Part shown: piece after piece, positions 49,546 to 59,615 of the stretch
Layout: each line of letters opens with the position of its first letter
Numbering within the stretch: the stretch's first letter is position 1
NCBI GenBank assembly: GCA_900095095.1
Contig: FMBT01000311.1
Span: 310,001 to 374,000 of the forward strand
Length of the DNA: 64,000 bases
Direction of reading: 5' to 3'
Source of the DNA: Fragilariopsis cylindrus CCMP1102
Taxonomy: Eukaryota; Bacillariophyta; Bacillariophyceae; Bacillariales; Bacillariaceae
Notes under the pieces: generated by a model
Database searches by the model: none
The model's input: only the letters and a program-made list of their open reading frames with translations
Told to the model about the DNA's origin: nothing
Made by a program: the position numbers and the translations under genes

Positions 49546-49992
49546 ATTGATTTGATTTGATTCGATTCGATTCATTATTTCCATTCAATTTCTTTACGGG
49601 CACTTCCTCGCTTTTAAAAATATCTTTGACGTCTCATATCATATCAACGATATATCCGGAACAAAATGAAAATCACAAACAACACCAAAAAAACAAAAAA
49701 AATGCAACACAAACAACCAATACAACAACAACAACAACAACAAACAGCTGGACATGATATAAAATCATTAGCATTAAATTTAGCAATGAGTATATTATTC
49801 GTATTACCCTTTGCGATCTATTATTATCCAGACTATTTACAAGAAGAAATTGGTGTAATGGTGGGTGGATTCGTTCTAGCCTTTCTAGCACCACCATATG
49901 GTGTATTACGTCCACATCCGTATAGTGATCAAGAAAATAATAAACCATTCTTATTTCGAAAGAGTAAAAGTGTTGGTACAAAAAATGAATAG
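49280..49992 (+). CDS. Small two-span membrane protein, probable 25-nt first exon
   Basis: Preferred model: exon 1 at 49280-49304 (MASKEQYH plus one base), a 443-bp GT-AG intron (GTAAGT...CAACAAACAG), exon 2 at 49748-49992; together 89 residues in frame. An unspliced alternative starts at ATG 49666 with a Lys/Gln-rich leader and gives 108 residues. Both share the end: LALNLAMSILFVLPFAIYYY, PDYLQEEIGVMVGGFVLAFLA, PPYGVLRPHPYS. This has two hydrophobic segments, the first long and the second Gly/Ala-rich, and a conserved-looking PPYG motif. The spliced form removes the odd poly-Gln leader and is therefore favoured. No family is recognised; size fits a small organellar or ER subunit. Confidence 0.6.
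49507..49543. repeat. (CA)n microsatellite
   Basis: About 18 CA units, inside the proposed 443-bp intron. Confidence 0.85.
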
Positions 49993-50822
49993 AAATATAT
50001 AAAAGATGAAAAAGTTGAAATTGAAATTGAAATGAAATGAACTGAACAGCAACAATAATACTATACTATATTGTAATAAGCGAAATCATGTTTATTGTGG
50101 GAGAAAATAAATATTGTCGAATGTTCTTGTCGTGATGAAATTGCATAATATGTAATACGATACGAGCCTTTGATTATACGATAACATCCATTCATACAAG
50201 TAATGGTTATATGTTTCTGTTCCTCATTCTAGATAGATGAAAAGAAAGAAAAGGAATAGATAGACCACTAGTATTTCTGTTGTTGTTGTTGGTGTTGTTG
50301 GTTGTTGTAGTTTGATCGTCGCTTTTTTCGACGATGTACAGAATTATTTCTTTTTTGGATAGCTAATAGCTAGCTCGTGTTACAAGTCCCCTTTTGGATT
50401 GAAGTACTTCAGTTGACACACTCCAGGATTTGATGGTAAATGATTATTGACAACAAGAATTTGACTCCATCGTCGATTCACAACTCGATTCGATGATTCG
50501 ATTTATTCTTGTTGATCTTTCTGTCATTGCTTCTGTTCCTCAACTCGGGGGCGCGGGACGTCTAAATATTTCGTATAAATTTTTATCCACGTATGAATTA
50601 AATATCACCTACCGATCTCGAGATTGAAGATCATCCGTTAGGCTATTTTATTTCTGGTCTTTCGATGTTCAAAAAATGTTTAATGTTCAATGTTTGTCCA
50701 TTCTCAATCTACTAACTTACCATTATTCGATAAATGAATCTCGAATCTATCGATAGGAGGAACTAGCTAGCTTAGCATACTATACGCCATCACAAAATAT
50801 AAGAACGAACGAAAGAACGAAC
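49993..50822. other. Intergenic region, no gene seen
   Basis: 830 bp with short GTT and GAAC repeats (50278-50310; 50805-50823). No protein or RNA gene is recognised. Confidence 0.5.
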
Positions 50823-50855
50823 GAGGTGACCAAATCTGAATCTGAGGTGACCAAA
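50823..50855 (+). promoter_or_regulatory. Two GAGGTGACCAAA boxes 21 bp apart
   Basis: GAGGTGACCAAA occurs at 50823-50834 and again at 50844-50855, start to start 21 bp (two helical turns), 75-107 bp upstream of the MtnB-MtnC ATG. The core GGTGACC is a palindrome with a variable centre. Likely a bound promoter element; inference only. Confidence 0.5.
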
Positions 50856-50929
50856 AATAACTATCATATCGTAACTATACACTTTTGATATACTACTTAC
50901 TTACGACTAGTATACACAATACAACAAGT

Positions 50930-51513
50930 ATGACTGATCCCGTCCAAGAAGAAAACGACAAAAATAATAATGATTTAAAGCAACCAGGAAAGGGTTGGTC
51001 GAATGGTGATGTCCGTCCAGAAATGTTTCCACTGACAAGAAATGGAAAATTACAATTATATTCTGGTACAAGACGTTGGATTGGTCTGAATAAGGGTTGG
51101 TCACGTGTGGGTGGTGATAAGGATGGTGATCAATACAGTCATCGTACCAGTACATCATCCAAAATGGGTAGTTTATTACTATCCACAAGTAGTAATACCA
51201 GCAGTAGCAGTATCACTACTACGATGTTAGAGGAGGAAGCATTATCGGTACGAAGTTTAATTGCACAATTATGCGAACAATATTATAAATTTGGTTGGGC
51301 GACTGGAACAGGTGGCGGAGTTTCGATACGTGTGGGTGGTCCATCTGAAAATAGACCATGGAGAGTATTTGTGGCACCATCAGGGATACAAAAAGGTACG
51401 TCGTCTACAGTATCTATCTTGAATTCTTCTTTTCTGCGCCTACCTGTATGTCATCGTCATAAAACTGGTGGTAAATTTTCGCATTATTAAGAATTGCCAT
51501 ATAATAAAGATCT

Positions 51514-51559
<46 letters not shown>

Positions 51560-53074
51560 TACACACACACGTACGCACACTTTTTTTAAAATTACAAAAT
51601 AGAGGATATGATCGGGGATGATGTATTTGAACTTGATATGGATCGTAATGTTGTACATAGACCTAAAACGGATGGATTGAAACTATCAGCATGTACACCA
51701 TTATGGTATTGTGTCTTCAAACATCGGCCGTCTGCAATGTCTGTGATACATACACACAGTATGAATGCACAAATGGCAACCTTGTTGGACCCAACAGAGG
51801 AATCGACAACATTAAAAATTACACATTTAGAAATGTTAAAGGGTGTTGGTGGACATGCCTTTGATGATATCTTAGAAATTCCTATTATTGATAATCGTCC
51901 ATCAGAAGATTTACTAGCAGCACAATTGGAGGTTGCATTAGAAAAGTATCCAAATTGCAATTGTGTATTAGTTCGACGGCATGGACTATACGTATGGGGT
52001 GATTCATGGGAGCAAGCAAAGACACAAGCAGAATCATTTGATTATTTATTTGAATCGGCAATTGCTATGAAAAAATTAGGTGTGAATCCATCAGTCATCC
52101 CCCCACGTGGTACATACCGTACCGATTATGACGAATATCATACAAGTACTGATGGTAAGAAAAGTGATGAACATACAAACAAAAAGAGAACAATTACATC
52201 GTCCTCGGACGAGAAAGATTTAGTAGGACAACCTGCAGCGAAACGTGCCAAAACAAACGAAGGTGGCAAAAGTGGTACTAGTAGTGGATGGAATGGTGCT
52301 GGTACAATTGATAATGCAGATGATTTAAAATTGAATACGATTCCAATTTTACCACGTGATTACAAACATTTATTATTAGATATTGAAGGTTGTACTACTG
52401 CTATTTCATTTGTAAAGGATGTATTATTTCCGTACGTAGTAGAACACGTTGATAAATATATTGAAACAAAGTTATCTTCCGAAGAACAAACTACGTTGTT
52501 GCAATCCTTAAGAAATGATTTAAAACCCGAACAACTGAAGGACATTGACGATGACAACAATCCTGCTACTATTGTTAAATACATGGTCAAGAATGATTTG
52601 AAGGTCGCATCATTAAAGTCGATGCAAGGTGGAATGTGGAAGGATGGTTACAAAAATGGTTCATTAAAGGGTCATGTTTATGATGATTTTGTACCGATGT
52701 TAGATTGGATGACATCGTCATCGAATGATGTTAAAGTTTATATTTATTCATCTGGGAGTGTCCAAGCACAAAAATTACTGTTTGGTAATTCTATTAAGGG
52801 TGACCTAACAAAGTATTTTACCGGTCATTTCGATATTACTACTAGCGGAAATAAAAAACAAAAAGAAAGCTACACGAAGATTTGTAAAGATTTAGGTATC
52901 CCACCATCGGAACTAGTGTTTTGTAGCGATTCAGAAGCTGAATTAATTGCAGCAAATGAAGCAGGGATTGGAAAAGTCGTGATGACAATCCGACCAGGAA
53001 ATGCACCACTTTCGTTGTCTAAACACGAACATCCACAAGTGTTCTCTCTGTTGCAACTATGTGGTGGTAACTAA
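50930..53074 (+). CDS. mtnBC: Methylthioribulose-1-phosphate dehydratase / enolase-phosphatase fusion (MtnB-MtnC)
   Basis: Exons 50930-51395 and 51603-53074; the 207-bp intron (GTACGT...AAATAG) is phase 1 and rejoins GIQK to [12 protein letters not shown]. The product has 645 residues. N-terminal class II aldolase-type domain: [38 protein letters not shown] with the zinc-binding HxH near 204, and [19 protein letters not shown] with a third His. Its reaction removes water from methylthioribulose-1-P. After a linker, a HAD domain near 400: [20 protein letters not shown] with the DxE nucleophile motif, [28 protein letters not shown], and [17 protein letters not shown]. It enolises and dephosphorylates the diketone. 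Fusion of the two steps is known in plants (DEP1). Both act in the cytosolic methionine salvage cycle. Confidence 0.93.
51513..51570. repeat. (CT)n(CA)n microsatellite inside the mtnBC intron
   Basis: About 18 CT units followed by CA-rich repeats. It forms most of the pyrimidine-rich region before the acceptor site at 51602. Confidence 0.85.
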
Positions 53075-54204
53075 AAAATGAGAACTAAAAAAAAGCTGCA
53101 AAAAACGTGCAGGTTATGATTCTTCCTGTTTTGTCGAATGTTGTGTTTAATAATGCAATTGAATATTTTGAGAAAAGTAATAGTATTAACATCTTTTATA
53201 TCTACCTGAGCTAGTCTCCCCGTGTTTTTTAAAGTAGCTAGGAAAGAAACCAATAGTCACAAAATGAAACAACACTAACGACATGCTATTAGCAAGTGTA
53301 TGCGATCATTGTGATTGCAGCCCCTCTCGTTCTCTTTGTAGCTTTCCACCATAAGAAGCTTTTTTTTTCTTCAGATTGGTCTAAGTCTCTCCTAATGGAG
53401 CTATATTGATTCAACTACAATCAATAATTATACTAGATATAAACTACAAAAAATCTATAGGTACGTTAATTTTCTCCATAACATCTACTAGCACTACTTA
53501 ATTAATGATACCCTTTGGTGCTCAAACCATCCTGCAGAAGCCAAAACACTGATATCAAAGGAGAACAGCTAAAACTGGGTTGGGTATATTATGTGTGAAA
53601 GTGGAAAGGACTTCTGAGACTGTTGTCAGTAATAATGTGGCAGAATTTTGTCAGCACTTTACTTCTGCAATAATATAATAGCATAATATCTGCATGCATG
53701 CATGCAGCATCCTGAGTTTGCAACTTGATTATAGCGCACTGTCATTTGTCCGCCACAGCATTTGTTGTTTGGAATGGAATGAATACTCGAAGTACTTCTA
53801 GTAGTAAAATCAATCAGCAGGACTCCCTTTTTACTTTATTATTTTTTGATACAAACTTGAACGGAAATAAAAGTACAATGAAAGTAAGCCCCATACTCGT
53901 CAAGATAAGAAAGAACACCAGAATTGATTGAAGGCTTATATAATTTTAGTCGGTGTTGCCTCCATTAAGGTGGGCGCGTGAAAAATTCAAATTACTATGG
54001 TGGGGGGAATTGTCAGCACTCACTCGGATCTAAATTAAAATACACATGATGTTGTGTTGTTTTGATAACTGCTCACAAAACATCATACAAGAAACGCATT
54101 TTCGTCATTTTCTTGATGATTGCCATTGTAAACCCTTAATAGGCATTCATTATTATTTTTCTCAAAGTAGAAGTATCAATATTGTATATAGTACTGTAGT
54201 TACC
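53075..54204. other. Intergenic region, no gene seen
   Basis: 1.1 kb. It includes a (GCAT)n run at 53692-53706. A frame near 53725-53931 (TAFVVWNGMNTRSTSSSKIN) looks weakly protein-like but is short and unmatched. Nothing else recognised. Confidence 0.45.
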
Positions 54205-56484
54205 ATGACAGTCGATAACGATCAGTTCTACAGTGTCGATGTCGATTTCGATGTCAATAGTACCACCCGCGGCAGCATCAAAAGTAACAAAAATAGAAAG
54301 TTGAAAAATCCAGCAGGAAGGAAGAACCACCATAGAAACAAAAAGAAAATAGCACCAACATCGACGACGACGACAACCACCACAAACTACAATAACAATA
54401 ACAGTTCCAACAAAAGTAGTTCTAGTTACAATAATAATATCATCAAAGGTAATTGTAGTAATCGATTATCTCGATCTGTTAGGTTTTCTAGTGACGGAAG
54501 TTCGATTGGTGTTAGTGGTAACAGTAGTATCAATAGTAACGGCTGGTCTAATAATTTCGGAAACAAAGACTGTTACAACGATGATGTATCAAGTCTTCAT
54601 TTTGATGAATATGGATACGATGCGAAAAGTCGTTACGGTGATGATGATGATAATGATGATAATGATTCAGTAAGTCAATTTTTCAACGCACCAACCAGAC
54701 GTGAATTATCAACTGCATTATTTAAATTAGTGGAACCGAATGGTTCCACAAGTGATGCATTAAGTTCTTTAAGTAAATTACGTATGTGGGGATTAGTTGC
54801 TGATACTGATGAAGTAACCACGAAACTTTTATTAGAATATCAAGCTGTACCGACATTACTATATTTTGTTCGTGATATTATTGAGAAACGAAGAATTTTA
54901 TCAATGAAAGTTAAAAATAATAGCGCTAGTAGCAACAGTAACAATAACAATAACAAACAAATACAAATACAAATGCAATTGTATATAGATGAAGCAAATA
55001 ATAATGAACTATGTCTCCATCAAGCTATGCAAGTGATATATCATTGTACGTGTTTTCGTGATGGTGATAGTGGCAAAAACAAAAACCAAAATAATAGTAA
55101 TAAAGCAACTATTTCTGTTGTTGCAAATGCAAATAATTGTGCTAATACAACAACGTCGTCAGCTACTATAACCAATGCTACCGGTATCGACGGTGGTGGT
55201 AACGGAGGATCGTCATCATTATCCGCAAAGCATAATGTTATTACACAACTTGTTGAAACAGATGGGATTGAATTATTAGTAACTATTCTTGAAGAACAAT
55301 TACGTATACTTGCACAAGCAAATGGCAGTAAAAATGCATTTTCAAGTTTATTAAAGGGATGTAAATCACCACCAAAAGCTACAAAAGAACAATTTGATAC
55401 TAGCATCAATAATAGTAACTCAACAATTGGACAATATAGTCATTCTGTATCTAAATCGGTATGGTTAATATTAATGAATGTTGGTACATGTGATAATGCA
55501 ATAAAACTACTAAAGACTACTAGTCAAAAAAAGTATTCACATCAACTTAAAAGATTTGTGATGGGAATTGTGATTGGTTTAAACTATCGTTTTTACGTTT
55601 CTGGATTAGGTGATGGTGGTGGTGGTGGTAGTAGTGGTGGTGCTGTCAATCAACATCATATTATGCCAATAACGCAGAACTCGTCACGTGATACTGATGG
55701 GAATCATGGTGGCGATGCATCATCATGGATGGAAGATTTATTCATTACATTATGTCGATTGGTTGGTTCGAAACATGCTGATAGTGTTGATAATAATGAA
55801 AGGAATGAGAAGAAAGGAAACATTCAAAAAGAAACAACAAAGCAAAACAACAACAATAATATTATCCAACCGGATGATCATGATGAAATACGATCATTGT
55901 TAATTGAAAAATGGATTGTGAAAAAATGTTTGAAATTATTACTGGATGAAAAAAATAATGTTTTAGGGAAAGATTCATTCATAACAACATTAGCAATGTC
56001 ATTCTTTTATGCATGTATACAATTTTCAGTACGATACAAGAAATTGAATAATCCTAAAAATTGCATCATCGCCAAGAAGAAACATAATAATAATAATGAG
56101 AATGTCGAGAATGAGGGCGAATACAATGGCAATAGTGACGACAACGACAATAATATCGATATGAATGCCGAAAAGACTGTTTCTAGGTCATTAGATTATG
56201 ATCGATTGATACATTTTACATTGAAAAGTATGAAAAGTTTTCCATCCCATCAATTAGTACAAGCTACGGGTTGTTTGATTTTAGAATCAATACCAAAACC
56301 ATACAAATTATTATGGATGAATACAAATAGAGGTCGTACCATGATGGTATCAACAACAGCAAAATCATCGATATCAACTGATTCTACTTCGAGTCTTTCA
56401 TTTACGCCTCATCAAAAAACAATTGCGTCAGCATTTGTTAAAGAAGTCCTCGAACCATGTAGTTGGTATTGCGTGGATACTTAA
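54205..56484 (+). CDS. Large alpha-helical (ARM-like) protein with low-complexity inserts
   Basis: 759 residues from ATG 54205; an in-frame ATG at 54046 would add 53 Cys/His-rich residues and is less likely. The N-terminal 160 residues are basic and Asn/Ser-rich. Helical repeats then appear between Asn, Gly and Lys inserts: TRRELSTALFKLVEPNGSTS, DALSSLSKLRMWGLVADTDE, VTTKLLLEYQAVPTLLYFVR, GIELLVTILEEQLRILAQAN, SVWLILMNVGTCDNAIKLLK and LIHFTLKSMKSFPSHQLVQA. The spacing fits an ARM-type superhelix used for protein binding. It ends SFTPHQKTIASAFVKEVLEP. No catalytic motif or targeting signal is seen. It might be related in design to the gene at 40407-41972. Confidence 0.72.
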   Translation: MTVDNDQFYSVDVDFDVNSTTRGSIKSNKNRKLKNPAGRKNHHRNKKKIAPTSTTTTTTTNYNNNNSSNKSSSSYNNNIIKGNCSNRLSRSVRFSSDGSSIGVSGNSSINSNGWSNNFGNKDCYNDDVSSLHFDEYGYDAKSRYGDDDDNDDNDSVSQFFNAPTRRELSTALFKLVEPNGSTSDALSSLSKLRMWGLVADTDEVTTKLLLEYQAVPTLLYFVRDIIEKRRILSMKVKNNSASSNSNNNNNKQIQIQMQLYIDEANNNELCLHQAMQVIYHCTCFRDGDSGKNKNQNNSNKATISVVANANNCANTTTSSATITNATGIDGGGNGGSSSLSAKHNVITQLVETDGIELLVTILEEQLRILAQANGSKNAFSSLLKGCKSPPKATKEQFDTSINNSNSTIGQYSHSVSKSVWLILMNVGTCDNAIKLLKTTSQKKYSHQLKRFVMGIVIGLNYRFYVSGLGDGGGGGSSGGAVNQHHIMPITQNSSRDTDGNHGGDASSWMEDLFITLCRLVGSKHADSVDNNERNEKKGNIQKETTKQNNNNNIIQPDDHDEIRSLLIEKWIVKKCLKLLLDEKNNVLGKDSFITTLAMSFFYACIQFSVRYKKLNNPKNCIIAKKKHNNNNENVENEGEYNGNSDDNDNNIDMNAEKTVSRSLDYDRLIHFTLKSMKSFPSHQLVQATGCLILESIPKPYKLLWMNTNRGRTMMVSTTAKSSISTDSTSSLSFTPHQKTIASAFVKEVLEPCSWYCVDT

Positions 56485-56753
56485 TAAAAAGATGATGCAT
56501 TGCAAACAGAACAGAACAAATAAACCAACAGGAATTAATAGAAAGAAGAAGCCGCAGCTGCGATTCGTATAATTTCCTTATTCGCTAGCTATATTTGGAC
56601 GAACATGCGAAGTATACAAGGATCCGCTTTTTAAGAAAATCGCTTCGCACTCTTCGGCTGTATAAAATCAAGGATTGGTAGCGGGAATAGTGGTTACTTT
56701 ATTTAGTATTAGTATTTTAGTAGACATTACATACTGTTCACTACATTATTCAA
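56485..56753. other. Convergent 3' flank
   Basis: 270 bp between two genes that point towards each other; no feature recognised. Confidence 0.5.
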
Positions 56754-58479
56754 CTAGAATTTCATACAGATTTTCGGTAGTAATGAGGATTCAAGGTCAA
56801 GCCCGTCTTCGCTGGTGGTTGTGCTGTCGCCCAGCGTTAATGTATTGTCCGTAGCACCAGCTTTAAAGCTGATGTCACTCTCGACGTCAAAGAGTTGCGT
56901 CGCATTGTGTACCATGTCCTTCACCATATGGCGAGGACGAAGAGAGGCAAATCCCCATAGTACGAAGAGCTGTACCCCCAGTACGATCGCACAAGTGGAG
57001 ATGATGGAAAGCGACCAAGCTGTCGGAAATTTGAAAAACAATAACCAAACACAGACACTCTGCTGCAAGGCGAGATAAACAATATAGAATGTCATCTTTA
57101 CCCATTTGTTGAATTCATATATTTTGTCATGCAGCTCAATTTCGTCAGCGAATCTAGCGGAGCAAGGCAAGTTTGGATGAAGAATGTAGAGGCGAGGATC
57201 ATCCGGTATTTGAACCTGTCTACCCGCTATACGATGCGCTCCAGGAATTGTCTTCTCATACCGTAGAATCTTAGATGTCGAAATATCTATCACTGCATAC
57301 TGGACCCTTGCCTTCCAACCCAAAGCGAACCGGTGGACAACTTTCCCTTCCACAATAGTCCCATTGGTAATGTACTGCTCTGAGAGTTGCCTTCGCGTGC
57401 GCTTGTCAATAATGGGACTAATACAGTATGCGCTCGATAAGAAATACACATTTAAGAAATACACGCTTTATAAGAAATACACCAGATCGGTTTTCGCGGT
57501 GACTAAATAGCCTGTAGTGGATCCCGTGTACCGAAAATCATAAGAAACACACTCTCTATAAGAAACACACCAAGTCGGTAAATTGAGAGTGTATTTCTTA
57601 TCGAGCGCTTACTGTACACCAAAGTCCTGCACCCAAGGCAATCATTAGGAAGATTCCTAGCGCAAACACGCAGACTTTCAAGAAATCAATCACAATGGAC
57701 TGCAAAATACTGAAAAAGGTGTAGCTCCCATGCGGAAATATCTCTTGGTAGGTAATATGTGGCATCGGCGGATACGGACGGGGCTGCTGCACCTCTTGAG
57801 ATTCATCATATGGTGTCGCGTCAAACTCAATGTTATATAGGCCTTGTTGTTGAAGTTTATCAATCACGAAAAAGAAGAGGACGAACGAAATGCAAACTTC
57901 GCAAACAATGATCAGTGCGACGGCCCAAACATTTAGCAGCACTCTTGAAAGCAGAAACCCGCTTAGTTGGTAGCATGTAACAAGAACCCATACGAATGAT
58001 ACGGGCAGTAAGGATGTCTTGCTATCAATAATTGCAGATGGTAACCTGTCACCAAGTGGATCGACTCGGGAGTATTGGATTGCAGAGGCTGGGTATTGCG
58101 GCAAGACGATTAGTTCGATATTCGTCTGAGCTAGCTTATCTCCGGTCACCACTGCGCAATTCTTGACATACATTCCGCCGCCTGGGGCTTCGTACAACAC
58201 TTTGGCCTGATATACTGTGTAGCTGTCGCAGCCGATGCTGATGGAGCTGGTGTGGGTCGGTCGTTCGAGAACAGAGCCCGACAAGCGGATGCCTTCTGCA
58301 AGGTACAATTTATTGAGATCCTTCTCCATCAACAACCAAATGAAGTAACAATACGGCCCTCCCAAAAAAAAGATAGTGGGATAGAACAAGAACATTGAAA
58401 GGATGACGATAGCTATGTACCAAGCTACAGCATTCATCTTGCTGCATGATGTTTCTGTATCCGGCGATGTGAATGACAT
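56754..58479 (-). CDS. Two-halved membrane protein gene split by a 191-bp MITE
   Basis: The 5' half (58479-57598) encodes 293 residues: an N-terminal membrane helix (WYIAIVILSMFLFYPTIFFL), a soluble unit with LYLAEGIRLSGSVLERP and ELIVLPQYPASAIQY, then three more membrane segments. It stops inside the MITE terminal repeat (LGAGLWC then TVSAR, stop). The 3' half (57423-56754) has a similar unit (LSEQYITNGTIVEGKVVHR; RLYILHPNLPCSARF), then two membrane helices, and no ATG until deep inside. Removing the MITE and one TA joins LGAGLWC to ISPIIDKRTRRQ in frame: 1533 nt, 510 residues, two homologous halves. The present locus is therefore one gene interrupted by the element, either inactive or spliced (possible 211-bp intron, 57402-57612). 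Function is unknown; topology suggests an endomembrane protein. Confidence 0.82.
57424..57614. mobile_element. 191-bp MITE, Tc1/mariner (pogo-like) ends, TA target duplication
   Basis: Terminal inverted repeats of 25 bp with one mismatch: CAGTATGCGCTCGATAAGAA at the left and its complement, with CAGTAAGCGCTCG, at the right; both continue to ATACAC. TA flanks both sides (57422-57423, 57615-57616). CAGT ends, the CTCGATAA motif and TA duplication fit pogo-like Tc1/mariner elements. Inside, AAGAAAYACAC recurs five times in direct orientation. It codes for no protein. Near-perfect ends and restoration of the host frame on its removal point to a young insertion. Confidence 0.9.
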
Positions 58480-59615
58480 TGTAGTACAGTGACGATTGGT
58501 GAAAGAATTATGTGGACAATTGTGTTTTGTATCTGGAAATAACTACCATAGATGCTATTTTATTATTGTCTTATTCAATTTTGTGTGTTAAGAAATAATT
58601 TCTGTCTTCTTATTTTGGTCCTTTTTCGTTTAGTTACTTTTTATTTTGTTCTGTGATTTTTATCTTATGATATAGAGATGATCCATTCATTCATTCATTC
58701 AGATTCGATAGGAGGAGAGTTCTGTTGGAATGATCCGTTTTACAAGTACGATATCGATAACCTATTTCTCTTTAACTTTGTTTCCTTATTTTACCTTTTC
58801 ATAATATACACAATATTCCTGAGTCTATTGTTCTGTTCTTTACGAATACAATTGTGTTCTTTTCCGTTTGGCTGCAATTGTTCTTCATAAAATGTGTGAT
58901 ACGGAACACTTCTCACTCAGGTAGTGTTACACTTTTCTCATTTCAGTTTCTTCATTTTATTCATATCAAGTCATGTACAGTAGTCGAAGTCCTGTCAGAC
59001 GTACACTAATTTTTCTATACTAAATCCACTAATTTAATTAAAAGCTAAATAATGTCTTAATCCATAAAATAAACAAAAAGAAAAATTCCCGGTCTCTCCC
59101 TCACCTAATTTAAACAAGATTGGGTTATATGGAGATAGACTCGTAAAGAAGATACACCAACACATAAGATAGGAACACAGGATGTAAATAGCATACTGGG
59201 CTCACTTTAATCTCTAACATCATTGTAACTCTAATAAAGAATAGAACGTTAACAACCACTGTATGTATTGTATTTACTTCTAATAGTTAGAGATTAAAGA
59301 TACTACAACAAGTGCTAAGCAGCACACGATAGATGTTACCAGTCACACCGACAGCTGACTGGAACACCATACCCAACTAAAGAAGAATCATCAGTCCGGG
59401 TGAAAGCATTCAACCAGGTATACACAATAATAACAACAACCCTTTCGGACTGCTGGAATATTCAGACGACAAATCGATATCCAGTGTTAGTAGTGTAGGG
59501 ACGGCAACGGCATTAGAAACAATCAGAACCATCTGACAACGACAACGACAAAACGGTTAGCTAATTACGTTTGTGGCTTGAAAAACAATCATACATACGG
59601 GCGTACTGTAACATC
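58480..59615. other. Divergent intergenic region, no gene seen
   Basis: 1.1 kb of AT-rich sequence. A short plus frame at 58678-58890 is hydrophobic and Phe/Leu-rich by composition only. No RNA gene or repeat recognised except (ATTC)n at 58684-58700. Confidence 0.45.

Noticed and set aside
49280-49546. Continuous 88-codon frame ending in a Thr/His repeat
   Set aside because: It reads through a GTAAGT donor and a CA microsatellite; the spliced model explains the locus better.
56754-57464. Separate gene starting inside the MITE
   Set aside because: The first codon would be GTG within the MITE and no ATG occurs until a membrane helix far inside; it is the 3' half of an interrupted gene.
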